Part shown: piece by piece, positions 23,643 through 32,099 of the stretch | Layout: every line of letters starts with the position of its first letter | Numbering within the stretch: position 1 is the stretch's first letter | From: Desulfovibrio sp. | GTDB lineage: Bacteria > Desulfobacterota > Desulfovibrionia > Desulfovibrionales > Desulfovibrionaceae | NCBI GenBank assembly: GCA_031272405.1 | Contig: JAISTW010000070.1 | Coordinates: 1-45,954 of the forward strand | Length of the DNA: 45,954 bases | Reading direction: 5' to 3' | Notes under the pieces: generated by a model | Database searches by the model: none | The model's input: only the letters and a program-made list of their open reading frames with translations | What the model was told of the DNA's origin: nothing | Position numbers and translations under genes: made by a program

Positions 23643-24629
23643 ATGCGCAAAGTCGTGTTGGGAAAAACCAGAATTGAAGTGTCCGTCATCGGCATGGGCG
23701 GGCACGAATACCTGCCGGACGGCAGATCCAGGGGCTTTAACGAGGACAGGGACAAAAGCCTGACCCCGGGTTGTCTTTTCGAGGGCTTCGGCGGGGAGAA
23801 CAGACAGCTGGTGTTGCGGGCCGCTTACGAACTCGGCCTGAATTTTTTCGACGTGACCCAGGACTCGGAAAAAGAGGCCCTCGGCCGGAACCTCAAACTG
23901 CTTCCGCCGCCCTATGAGGTGTTCATCCAGACCCGCCCCGAAAGAATGGCCTACGGCTACGACAAATTCAATGCGCGCATGGCCGATTTGACGCAGCTGC
24001 GCGCCGAGGTGCAGCGCATCAACACGCTGATGGGCATAGAGCGGCTTGACTTCCTGAACATCCCGCCACTGCGCTGGGCCTTTGACCACGACCCCGATTA
24101 TCTGGACAAGGTCGGCCACAACATCGCGACGCTGAAAAAAGAGGGCCTCATCCGCTTCGCCGCCGCCGACACCTTTTCCGGCGCAGACATTTACCGCAAG
24201 ATGATCGAGTCCGGCCATTTCGACGTCATTTACATCAATTTCAATTTCGGCGATCACACGCCCGGCGATGTCGTCATTCCGCTGGCCAGGGCAAAGGGGC
24301 TCGGCGTCATCGTCCGCGAAGCCTTTATGAAGGGCGATCTGTTCAAAATGGCGAAAAAGGCCGGCGTGGACGCGGGCCGGGTCGCGGAGGCGGCCATCCG
24401 CTGGGCGCTGTCGCGGCCCGTGGACACGGTGCTGTATGGCACGGGCAAAGCGCACCACCTTCTGGACGTGTGCAAGGCGGCGGAACGGCCCTTCGGCCCT
24501 GAGGACGAGGCGACCCTGGAGACGATTCGCCAGACGGCGATGTTCAAAAAATACGAACAGCGCCGGATCGAGGAATTCAAGGGTCAGGCCGACCGTATGG
24601 ACTTGCTGGATTATTCGGATTGTTCCTGA
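23643..24629 (+). CDS. Aldo/keto-reductase-like protein with degenerate active site
   Basis: A 328-residue protein with the aldo/keto reductase barrel pattern: MRKVVLGKTRIEVSVIGMGG start, NFFDVTQDSEKEALGRNLK, then LKKEGLIRFAAADTF and the C-terminal RWALSRPVDTVLYGTG strand that normally frames the NADPH site. Of the catalytic tetrad only the Asp is in place (D70). The Tyr position (71-74) reads VTQD, the Lys position reads R98 in FIQTRPE, and the His position reads P141 in RLDFLNIPP. An insertion (residues about 21-50) follows the first strand. It may be a binding or regulatory protein, or act with other residues. The ATG follows AGGAG. Position between TRAP and MFS genes ties it to that module. 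Confidence 0.8.
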   Translation: MRKVVLGKTRIEVSVIGMGGHEYLPDGRSRGFNEDRDKSLTPGCLFEGFGGENRQLVLRAAYELGLNFFDVTQDSEKEALGRNLKLLPPPYEVFIQTRPERMAYGYDKFNARMADLTQLRAEVQRINTLMGIERLDFLNIPPLRWAFDHDPDYLDKVGHNIATLKKEGLIRFAAADTFSGADIYRKMIESGHFDVIYINFNFGDHTPGDVVIPLARAKGLGVIVREAFMKGDLFKMAKKAGVDAGRVAEAAIRWALSRPVDTVLYGTGKAHHLLDVCKAAERPFGPEDEATLETIRQTAMFKKYEQRRIEEFKGQADRMDLLDYSDCS

Positions 24630-24694
24630 CCTTCTCCGCTGAAAAGCGCGACGCTCTTTCTCTCTGAGCAGAACATTCTTACGGGGCGATTCCT

Positions 24695-25858
24695 ATGAGC
24701 AACAGTCAGGACATAGCGAGTCGCCCCATGTTTCGCTTTCTTATCCTGCTGACCTTCGCCGCGGCGGTGGCCTCGCAGGGTTGGAGCGCCATGTACACCA
24801 ATTTCGCCGTGGAGGTGGTGTCCGTAACCGGGGAGCAAACCGGTTTCATCCACTCCATGCGTGAAGTGCCCGGCCTTCTTTCCATAGGCGTCATCCTCTT
24901 GCTGCTGTGCATGAAAGAGCACACGCTCGCCGCTCTGGCCGTGTTCTGCGCCGGGCTCGGCACCTTCGCCACCGGCTTCTTCCCCTCCTTCCGGGGGGTT
25001 TTGCTCACAGCCATGCTCATGTCCTTCGGCTTCCACTATTATGAAGCCACTGTGCAGTCCCTCACGCTCCAATACTTCAGCATCCGCGAAGCGCCCGTGG
25101 TCATGGGCAGACTCCGCAGCGCCACGGCGGCCGGCAGCCTGTTCATCGGCCTGCTGATTTTCGCCCTGGTCTCCCTGCTGCATTTGCCGTACAAGGCCCT
25201 GTTCATCATCGCCGGAACCATGAGCATGGCCTGCGCCCTCTGGGGGCTGACCCGAAAACCGGAGCAGGCAGGCATGCCCGTGCAGCGCAAAAGCATGGTG
25301 GTACGGAAAAAATACTGGCTTTTCTACACGCTGACGGCTCTTTCCGGCGCGCGCCGCCATATTTTTTCCACTTTTTCCATTTTTCTGCTGGTCCAGAACT
25401 TTCACTTTTCCGTCCAGGAAATGCTGGGGCTGTTTGTCGTCAACAACATCATCAACTGGTTCCTCAATCCGCTCATCGGCAAGGCCATCAACACCGTGGG
25501 CGAGCGCAAGCTGCTTTCCCTGAAATATGTCGTGCTCACGTTTATTTTTGCGGCCTATTGCACGACGGACAGCAAGATGCTTGTGGCCGGGCTCTATATT
25601 GTGGAACAGTTGTTCACCAATTTTTCCATGGCCATACGCAGTTTTTTCCAGAAAATAGCCGACCCGGCGGACATCGCTCCCAGCATGGCGGTGGGCCAGA
25701 CCGTCAACCATATCACGGCCGTGATTCTGCCGATCGTCGGCGGCATGCTCTGGATGATAGACTGGCGCATCCCCTTCTGCATCGGCATTTGCGTCGCCCT
25801 GTCGGCCCTGTGCATGACGCAGTGCATTCGCCCGAATCAGGCGGAACGCAAAGCCTGA
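24695..25858 (+). CDS. Major facilitator superfamily transporter
   Basis: A 387-residue membrane protein with about twelve hydrophobic segments and a central charged loop near residues 187-205 (TRKPEQAGMPVQRKSMVVRK), the usual 6+6 MFS arrangement. The first loop (SVTGEQTGFIHSMREVPGLL) and the start of helix 7 (ALSGARRHIFSTFSIFLLVQ) resemble anion-type MFS carriers, but I cannot assign a substrate. It may export a product of the kor-suc pathway or import a second substrate. The ribosome site is weak (GGGGCGAT). It ends the module: the next 180 bp hold no clear promoter or terminator. Confidence 0.8.
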   Translation: MSNSQDIASRPMFRFLILLTFAAAVASQGWSAMYTNFAVEVVSVTGEQTGFIHSMREVPGLLSIGVILLLLCMKEHTLAALAVFCAGLGTFATGFFPSFRGVLLTAMLMSFGFHYYEATVQSLTLQYFSIREAPVVMGRLRSATAAGSLFIGLLIFALVSLLHLPYKALFIIAGTMSMACALWGLTRKPEQAGMPVQRKSMVVRKKYWLFYTLTALSGARRHIFSTFSIFLLVQNFHFSVQEMLGLFVVNNIINWFLNPLIGKAINTVGERKLLSLKYVVLTFIFAAYCTTDSKMLVAGLYIVEQLFTNFSMAIRSFFQKIADPADIAPSMAVGQTVNHITAVILPIVGGMLWMIDWRIPFCIGICVALSALCMTQCIRPNQAERKA

Positions 25859-26038
25859 TCCCCCGCCGCGCGCTCCTGACGAGCTTCAAAAACAGCCGGA
25901 TTGGCCGTCATTTGCTGTTGCGGCCGGGGGGCAAGTCGTATATGCTTACAGGCTGTGAAGCGTCGCCGGGCATAGGCGCGGCGTCCCGAAACGCGGCAAT
26001 GTCGCCGGGTTGTTCCACAAAAAAATCGGAGGAGTCAC

Positions 26039-26962
26039 ATGTCCAGAAAGTTTCGCCTTGTAACCAGAAGTGATTTTGACGGCCTTGTCTGCGCCGTTCT
26101 GCTGAAAGAGCTGGATATGCTGGACAGCATCAAATTTGTCCATCCCAAGGATATGCAGGACGGCAAGGTGGAAATCGGGGACAACGACATCACGACGAAT
26201 CTCCCTTACATAAAAGCGGCGCATCTGGTCTTCGACCACCATCTTTCGGAAACGATGCGCAACGCCGGCCGGCCGGACAACTACATCATTGACCCCAAAG
26301 CGCCGTCCGCGGCCAGGGTCGTCTATGAATACTACGGCGGCGCGACGAATTTTCCCAATGTTTCCGCCGAACTGATGCGGGCCGTGGATCAGGCCGATTC
26401 CGCAAGATACTCCAAAGAGGACATTCTCCAACCGACGCGCTGGACGCTGCTCAACTACATCATGGACCCCCGCACCGGTCTCGGGCGTTTTCGCCAGTTC
26501 CGCATCAGCAACTACGAACTGATGATGCAGCTGATTGACGACTGCCGCACCCTCGACATAGACCAGATTCTGAACTCGGCCGACGTGCGGGAACGTACCG
26601 AGCTGTATTTCGAACAGCAGCCCAAGGCCATCGGACAAATCCAGAGCTGCGCGACCGTGCACAACAAACTCGTCGTGCTCGATCTGCGCCATGAAGACCC
26701 CATCTGGTGCACAAACCGTTTCATGATCTACGCCCTCTTTCCCCAGTGCAACATCTCCATGCATGTGCTCTGGGGGCTGAAACAGCAAAACACCGTTTTC
26801 GCCATCGGAAAATCCATTCTGGACCGCTCCTGCCCGATCAATGTCGGGGAAATCACGCTGAGTTACGGCGGGGGCGGGCACATGGCCGCGGGGACGTGTC
26901 AGGTTCCCAACGAAGAGGCGAAAAAAACCCTGGCCGAGCTGACCTCAAAACTCTGCCAGTGA
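26039..26962 (+). CDS. DHH-family phosphoesterase (exopolyphosphatase-like)
   Basis: A 307-residue DHH-DHHA1 protein. Motif I is VTRSDFDGLVCAVLL near residue 8, motif III is LVFDHHLSE, and the C-terminal glycine motif is YGGGGHMAAGTCQV. Unlike NrnA in this window, motif I is DFDG rather than NPDGDA. That pattern occurs in DHH proteins annotated as exopolyphosphatase-related; the true substrate (polyphosphate, oligonucleotide or dinucleotide) cannot be deduced. AGGAGG sits 5 nt before the ATG. It is 30 bp upstream of the M16 protease and probably co-transcribed with it. Confidence 0.8.
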   Translation: MSRKFRLVTRSDFDGLVCAVLLKELDMLDSIKFVHPKDMQDGKVEIGDNDITTNLPYIKAAHLVFDHHLSETMRNAGRPDNYIIDPKAPSAARVVYEYYGGATNFPNVSAELMRAVDQADSARYSKEDILQPTRWTLLNYIMDPRTGLGRFRQFRISNYELMMQLIDDCRTLDIDQILNSADVRERTELYFEQQPKAIGQIQSCATVHNKLVVLDLRHEDPIWCTNRFMIYALFPQCNISMHVLWGLKQQNTVFAIGKSILDRSCPINVGEITLSYGGGGHMAAGTCQVPNEEAKKTLAELTSKLCQ

Positions 26963-26992
26963 TTTCCGGCCCCTCTGCCGGAGGAGTTTCTC

Positions 26993-29605
26993 ATGTCCCG
27001 CATCCTGCTGTACGCGTGTTTCCTGTTCCTTGCCCTTTCGGCGGCGCGGCCGGTTTCAGCCGCCGAGGAAACATTGACCCGCCTGCCCAACGGCCTGACC
27101 GTGTATATCATCAAGGACAGCCGGTTTCCTCTGGTCTGCACGCGCCTTTACGTAAATACCGGATCGGGGCGCGAAACGCCCGCCCAGGCCGGGATCAGCC
27201 ATCTTCTGGAACACATGGTCTTCAAGGGCACGGACCATCGCCCCAAGGGGCAGGTCGCCCGGGACGTCGAAGCGCTGGGCGGCTACATCAACGCCTCCAC
27301 GGGTTTTGACAAAACGACGTATATCGCGGACATGCCCTCCGCGCACTGGCGCGTCGGGATGGACGTCGTCCGGGATATGGCTTTCCAGGCCGCCTTTGAC
27401 GCCGGGGAACTGGAAAAGGAAAAGGAAGTCGTCATTTCCGAGCTGGAAATCGGGGAAGACTCCCCCATGCGCAGGCTGTTTGAAGAAATGCAGACAGCGG
27501 CTCTTGCGAACTCCGCCTACGGGCGTCCCATTATCGGATACCGGGACAGCGTCAGGGCCGTCAGCGTGGCCGATCTCAAGGAATACGTCGCTCGCTGGTA
27601 TCAGCCCCAGAACATACAACTGCTCGTCGCCGGAGACATTGAGCCCGGCGAGGCGCTGGCGCACGCCCAGGCCCTGTTCGGCGGCCTGCGGAACTCAACG
27701 CCCCTGCCCGACATGCCGGACGTCAACCTGGACGACGCGGCTGGAAGTCCAAGAGTCGCCGTGAGGCAAGGCCCCTGGAAAAAGGTCTACCTGGGGCTCG
27801 CCTTTCCCGTGCCCGGCCTGCGTGACGCGCGCTCCGCGGATCTTGACCTTGCGGCTTTCCTGCTCGGCGGCGACGAGACCTCGCTCTTCAGGAAAAAATA
27901 TCTCTACGAAAAACAGCTTGTGGACAGTATTTCCGTCCAGAACATGAGCCTTGAGCACGCCGGCCTGCTGACGGTCACAGCGCGCTTGGACCCGGAGAAC
28001 CTGCTTCCTTTCTGGAGCGAGTTCACCAGGGATCTGGCGAATCTCAAAACGGCGGCCTTCAGCCGGGAAGCCGTGGCCCGCGCCGCTTTCAACCTGGAAG
28101 ACGACATGGACAGAGCTGCGGAAACGCTGAGCGGTCTCGCGGCCTGGAAGGGAACGGTGCAGTTTTCCCTGGGGGGCGAACAAAACGAACGCAACATGCG
28201 CTTCGCCCTGCGCACGGCGGTGGCAGGCCGCCTGCAACGCGCCCTTGACGACTGGATAAGGCCGGAGCAGGCGCGGCTGCGCATTCTGGCGCCGCAGGAA
28301 GCGATGCTGCCGGACATGGAAGCGCTGCTCGACGGCAACTGGCCGGCCAAACCTCGAGTGAACGCGCCCCAGACGCAGGCCCAGGCGGAAAAGCCGGAAA
28401 GGCTGGATTTGGGCGACGGCCGCGCCGTCATACTCATCCCCGACAGAACGGTTCCCTACATTTCCCTCAACCTGATGATGCCGGGGGGCAACGCCCTGAC
28501 AGACGCCAGGGATCAGGGACTTGCCGCCCTGACGGCGCGCCTGCTCACGGACGGTTGCGCCGATCTTGACGCCCAGGCCGTCAACGCCTTCCTTTCGCAA
28601 CGCGCGGCCGGCCTGGAAGCCAAGGCCGGTTTGCAGACATTCAGCGTATCCCTGACCGGCCCGTCACGATTTCAGGATGATTACCATTCCCTGCTCGCCG
28701 ACGCATTGGGCAAACCGCGCTTCGACAAGGCGGAACTGCAACGTGAGGCGAAGATGATGAAATCGGCCATACGGCAGCGTGAAGACAACCCCATGGCCTA
28801 TCTTTTCACCAAACTGAACACGTTTCTGTTTTCCGAAAATCACCCGTACGGCTACGACAATCTCGGCACGCCGCAAAACCTGGATCGCTTCACGCAAGAC
28901 GACGTCCGCTCCTTCTGGGCCAGGCAGTCGGCGCAGCGCTGGACGCTGGCCGTGGCCGGAGACTTCAACAGAAACGCCGTCCTCGAAATGGTCAAGACGC
29001 TGCCCCTGCCGGACAAAACCGTCCTCTCGACCAAAGAGCCGGATTGGGGGAAAGAGCGCAGGCTGACGCTCAACCTGCCCGGACGCAATCAGGCGCATTT
29101 GCTGCAAATATTCAAGGCCGTCCCCCTGAACGACCGAGACGCGCCGGCGCTGCTGCTCCTGCAGGAAATATTGTCGGGGCAGAGCGGCCTGCTGTTTTCT
29201 TCCCTCAGGGACGAACAGGGCCTGGGCTACTCCGTCACTGCCTTTTACCGGGCCATGCCCCTGGCCGGATACTTGGCCTTCTACATCGGGACAAATCCCG
29301 ACAAGCTGGAACAGGCCCGGCAGGGCTTCGCGCAAACGGCGGCATATCTGCGAACGGAGCTTTTGCCGGAGGCTTCGCTCAAGGCCGCCGGAAACCGGCT
29401 GTGGGGAGAATACCACCGCAACCGCCAAAGATTGGCCGCCCGCGCCGGAGAAGCTTCCACAGACGCCGTTCTGGGCTATCCGCCGGACTTTCACGGCAAA
29501 CTGATCAAAAAGGCGCAAACCTTGACCCCCGCCGATGTGCGGGACGCGGCGCGGCGCTGTTTGACCGCCGGGGGAGCCTATGAGGCGACATTGCTGCCCA
29601 AATAA
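26993..29605 (+). CDS. Secreted M16 zinc protease, two-domain (pitrilysin family)
   Basis: An 870-residue protein with a signal peptide (1-24, core YACFLFLALSAA, cleavage after VSA), then two tandem M16 modules. The first contains the inverted zinc motif H70-L-L-E73-H74 in ISHLLEHMVFKGT and the third ligand in EKEVVISELEIGEDS about 75 residues later, so it should be active. The second (from about residue 470) has no HxxEH, as in other two-module M16 proteins, where it forms the second half of the peptide chamber. FSSLRDEQGLGYSVTAFY near 745 is the conserved R-Y substrate-tail motif. Likely a periplasmic peptidase. The ATG follows GGAGGAG. Confidence 0.9.
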   Translation: MSRILLYACFLFLALSAARPVSAAEETLTRLPNGLTVYIIKDSRFPLVCTRLYVNTGSGRETPAQAGISHLLEHMVFKGTDHRPKGQVARDVEALGGYINASTGFDKTTYIADMPSAHWRVGMDVVRDMAFQAAFDAGELEKEKEVVISELEIGEDSPMRRLFEEMQTAALANSAYGRPIIGYRDSVRAVSVADLKEYVARWYQPQNIQLLVAGDIEPGEALAHAQALFGGLRNSTPLPDMPDVNLDDAAGSPRVAVRQGPWKKVYLGLAFPVPGLRDARSADLDLAAFLLGGDETSLFRKKYLYEKQLVDSISVQNMSLEHAGLLTVTARLDPENLLPFWSEFTRDLANLKTAAFSREAVARAAFNLEDDMDRAAETLSGLAAWKGTVQFSLGGEQNERNMRFALRTAVAGRLQRALDDWIRPEQARLRILAPQEAMLPDMEALLDGNWPAKPRVNAPQTQAQAEKPERLDLGDGRAVILIPDRTVPYISLNLMMPGGNALTDARDQGLAALTARLLTDGCADLDAQAVNAFLSQRAAGLEAKAGLQTFSVSLTGPSRFQDDYHSLLADALGKPRFDKAELQREAKMMKSAIRQREDNPMAYLFTKLNTFLFSENHPYGYDNLGTPQNLDRFTQDDVRSFWARQSAQRWTLAVAGDFNRNAVLEMVKTLPLPDKTVLSTKEPDWGKERRLTLNLPGRNQAHLLQIFKAVPLNDRDAPALLLLQEILSGQSGLLFSSLRDEQGLGYSVTAFYRAMPLAGYLAFYIGTNPDKLEQARQGFAQTAAYLRTELLPEASLKAAGNRLWGEYHRNRQRLAARAGEASTDAVLGYPPDFHGKLIKKAQTLTPADVRDAARRCLTAGGAYEATLLPK

Positions 29606-29782
29606 ATATATGCAACAAAACTGAATAGTTACAGTATGCCTTGACCGACGCGCGCAAATTATCTTATTGACAAAGACGGATGTTTGGACTCATTAAAGAA
29701 AAACGTCAGCCAGAGCTTTCATTGGACCCCTTTCGGATGTCTTGCAGCAACATTCCCATATAACTGAGAGGAAGGAGGTTTT

Positions 29783-31234
29783 ATGCCCAACTCAATGTAT
29801 TTCATCCTCGCGACTGTCGCCCTGATTGTGGGCTATATCGTGTATGGGACCATAGTGGAAAAAGTTTTCGGCTTGCGGCCGGACAGGGCCACCCCGGCGA
29901 AAACCCTGGCCGACGGCGTTGACTACGTTGAAATGCCGGCCTGGAAGATATGGTTGATACAGCTTTTGAACATCGCCGGCGTCGGCCCCGTGTTCGGCCC
30001 CATCCTGGGCGCCCTGTGGGGCCCGGCCGCCCTGCTCTGGATCGTCATCGGCTGCATCTTCGCGGGCGCCGTGCACGACTATTTCGCGGGCATGCTCTCC
30101 ATACGCTACAACGGCGCCAATGTGCCGAACATCGTCGGCTACAACCTGGGGGCCATCGCCAAGGCGGTCATGCAGCTCTTCTCCGTTGTGCTGCTCGTGC
30201 TGGTGGGCGTCGTCTTTGTGGCGGCCCCGGCCGGACTTCTGAAAAACATCGCGGCCACCAGCTGGAACATGCCCTGGATGAGCCTCACCTTCTGGGTGGT
30301 CATCATCTTCGCCTATTACTTCCTGGCGACAATCGTGCCCATAGACAAGATCATCGGACGCATCTACCCCATATTCGGCGTCATTCTGGGCATAATGGCC
30401 GTGGGCATAACCATCACGCTTTTCACCAGCGGCACGGAATTTTACAACACCTTGCAGTGGACCAACCAGCACCCCAAAGGCGCGCCCCTCTTCCCGCTGG
30501 TCTTCATCACCATAGCCTGCGGCGCGATTTCCGGATTCCACGCCACGCAGTCCCCGCTTATGGCGCGTTGCGTGGGCAGCGAAAGGTTGGGCAGGCCCAT
30601 CTTTTACGGCAGCATGATAGCGGAAGGCTTCATAGGCCTGGTCTGGGCCACGGTGGGCATGAGCTTCTACCACGGGCCTGAAGCCCTGCAGGCGGCCATT
30701 GCCGCCGGCGGACCGGGAAAAATAGTGACGGACACATCCCTTGCCCTGATGGGGCCGGTAGGCGGAGTGCTGGCCATTCTGGGCGTGGTCGTCCTGCCCA
30801 TAACCTCCGGCGACACGGCCTTCCGCGCCGCGCGTCTGACCATTTCCGAAGCCTTCAACCTTTCCCAGAAAAAAATCGGCAGCCGTCTTGCCCTTGCCGT
30901 GCCGATCTTCATCATCGGCATTATCCTGTCACGCGTGGATTTCACGATCATATGGCGCTATTTCGGCTGGGCGAATCAATCCCTGGCCACCATAGTGCTT
31001 TGGGCAGGCGCGGCCTATCTGCTGCGGAGAGACCGTTTCCACTGGATATGCTCCATCCCGGCGACCTTCATGACCGCCGTGGCGACAAGCTACATCTGCT
31101 ATGAACCCAAGATGGGCTTCGGCATCCCCATAGACATGTCCAACATAATCGGCGTGGCGGCGGCCGTCATCGCCTTTGTGGCCTTTATGCTGCTTGGACG
31201 GCGCGCCATTGCGGGCGCTCCCGAAAACGTCTGA
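29783..31234 (+). CDS. cstA: Carbon starvation protein A family transporter (CstA)
   Basis: A 483-residue polytopic membrane protein of the CstA family. Conserved blocks are TLADGVDYVEMPAWKIWLIQ, then LNIAGVGPVFGPILGALWGP, then HDYFAGMLSIRYNGANVPNI, and later ISGFHATQSPLMARC. It is the short form, about two-thirds the length of the E. coli protein. CstA relatives take up pyruvate or peptides; which one applies here is unknown. GGAGG precedes the ATG. A 177-bp AT-rich gap upstream separates it from the M16 gene; it contains TTGACA at 29667 but no matching -10 box. A terminator follows the gene. Confidence 0.92.
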   Translation: MPNSMYFILATVALIVGYIVYGTIVEKVFGLRPDRATPAKTLADGVDYVEMPAWKIWLIQLLNIAGVGPVFGPILGALWGPAALLWIVIGCIFAGAVHDYFAGMLSIRYNGANVPNIVGYNLGAIAKAVMQLFSVVLLVLVGVVFVAAPAGLLKNIAATSWNMPWMSLTFWVVIIFAYYFLATIVPIDKIIGRIYPIFGVILGIMAVGITITLFTSGTEFYNTLQWTNQHPKGAPLFPLVFITIACGAISGFHATQSPLMARCVGSERLGRPIFYGSMIAEGFIGLVWATVGMSFYHGPEALQAAIAAGGPGKIVTDTSLALMGPVGGVLAILGVVVLPITSGDTAFRAARLTISEAFNLSQKKIGSRLALAVPIFIIGIILSRVDFTIIWRYFGWANQSLATIVLWAGAAYLLRRDRFHWICSIPATFMTAVATSYICYEPKMGFGIPIDMSNIIGVAAAVIAFVAFMLLGRRAIAGAPENV

Positions 31235-31257
31235 ACCCTGAACCGCTGTTTTCGACA

Positions 31258-31287
31258 AAAAGAGCAGGGCATTCGCTCTGCTCTTTT
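31258..31287 (+). terminator. Intrinsic terminator after cstA
   Basis: AAAAGAGCAG (31258-31267) pairs perfectly with CTGCTCTTTT (31278-31287) around a 10-nt loop, 24 bp after the cstA stop. The symmetric A and T ends allow it to work in both directions. The thiD start is only 17 nt further on. Confidence 0.75.
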
Positions 31288-31304
31288 CGTCAAGGATGGT
31301 CCTT

Positions 31305-32099
31305 ATGTTGCAACCCCCGAACATACTTGCCGTTGCCGGCTCTGACTCCGGCGGAGGCGCGGGTGTCCAGGCAGATCTGAAAACCATAATGGCGCTCGGG
31401 GGCTACGGCATGAGCGTCATCACGGCCCTGACCGCTCAAAACGGCCTCGGCGTCAGGGGCATCCACGCCCCGCCGCCGGAATTCGCGACCCTGCAGCTTG
31501 AGGCGGTGCTTGACGGATTCCCGGTCGCGGCGGCCAAAACGGGCATGCTGTTTTCAGCGGAAATCATACGCGCTGTCGCCCGGGCCCTGCAGAAACGAAA
31601 TTTCCCCCTTGTGGTGGATCCCGTGTGCGTGAGCCAGAGCGGCAGCCGCCTGTTGCAGGAAGAGGCCGTGGAAACCCTGAAAAAGGAACTTTTGCCCGGA
31701 TGCGATCTTTTGACGCCCAATCTGCCCGAGGCGGAACTGCTCTCCGGCGTCAAAACGCGCAACCTTGACGACGCGCTTGCCGCCGCGGAAAAACTGCTTG
31801 CCTTGGGGGCCCACGCCGTGCTTGTGAAGGGCGGGCACATGGAACACACCGTCTTTGTGACGGATCTGCTCTGCGTTTCCGGGGAAGCGCCCAAAAAAAT
31901 GCCGCAAGCCAAGGTGGAGACAAACAACAATCACGGCACGGGTTGCACGCTCTCCGCCGCCATAGCGACCGGTCTGGGCAAGGGTCAACCCCTGCAGGTC
32001 GCCATCGCCAAGGCGCAGGAATTTCTCAACCTTGCCCTGCGCAAAAGCTACTCCCCCGGCAAGGGCTTCGGCCCGGTCAACCACGCCGCCCGGCAGTAG
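31305..32099 (+). CDS. thiD: Hydroxymethylpyrimidine / phosphomethylpyrimidine kinase ThiD
   Basis: A 264-residue ribokinase-fold kinase that phosphorylates HMP and then HMP-P in thiamine biosynthesis. Typical segments are NILAVAGSDSGGGAGVQADL at the start, MSVITALTAQNGLGV near residue 40, LVVDPVCVSQSGSRLL, and the catalytic anion hole NNHGTGCTLSAAIATGL. The ATG at 31305 is chosen because AAGGA lies 8 nt upstream; the in-frame ATG at 31296 would overlap that site. No other thi gene and no TPP-riboswitch-like leader is seen; the leader is only the terminator loop region. Thiamine diphosphate is also the cofactor of KorAB, but that link is loose. The last 23 nt overlap the convergent activase gene. 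Confidence 0.92.
   Translation: MLQPPNILAVAGSDSGGGAGVQADLKTIMALGGYGMSVITALTAQNGLGVRGIHAPPPEFATLQLEAVLDGFPVAAAKTGMLFSAEIIRAVARALQKRNFPLVVDPVCVSQSGSRLLQEEAVETLKKELLPGCDLLTPNLPEAELLSGVKTRNLDDALAAAEKLLALGAHAVLVKGGHMEHTVFVTDLLCVSGEAPKKMPQAKVETNNNHGTGCTLSAAIATGLGKGQPLQVAIAKAQEFLNLALRKSYSPGKGFGPVNHAARQ

Noticed and set aside
31235-31304. A thiamine-pyrophosphate riboswitch before thiD
   Set aside because: The leader is only about 70 nt and is filled by the cstA terminator; no THI-box-like sequence is visible.
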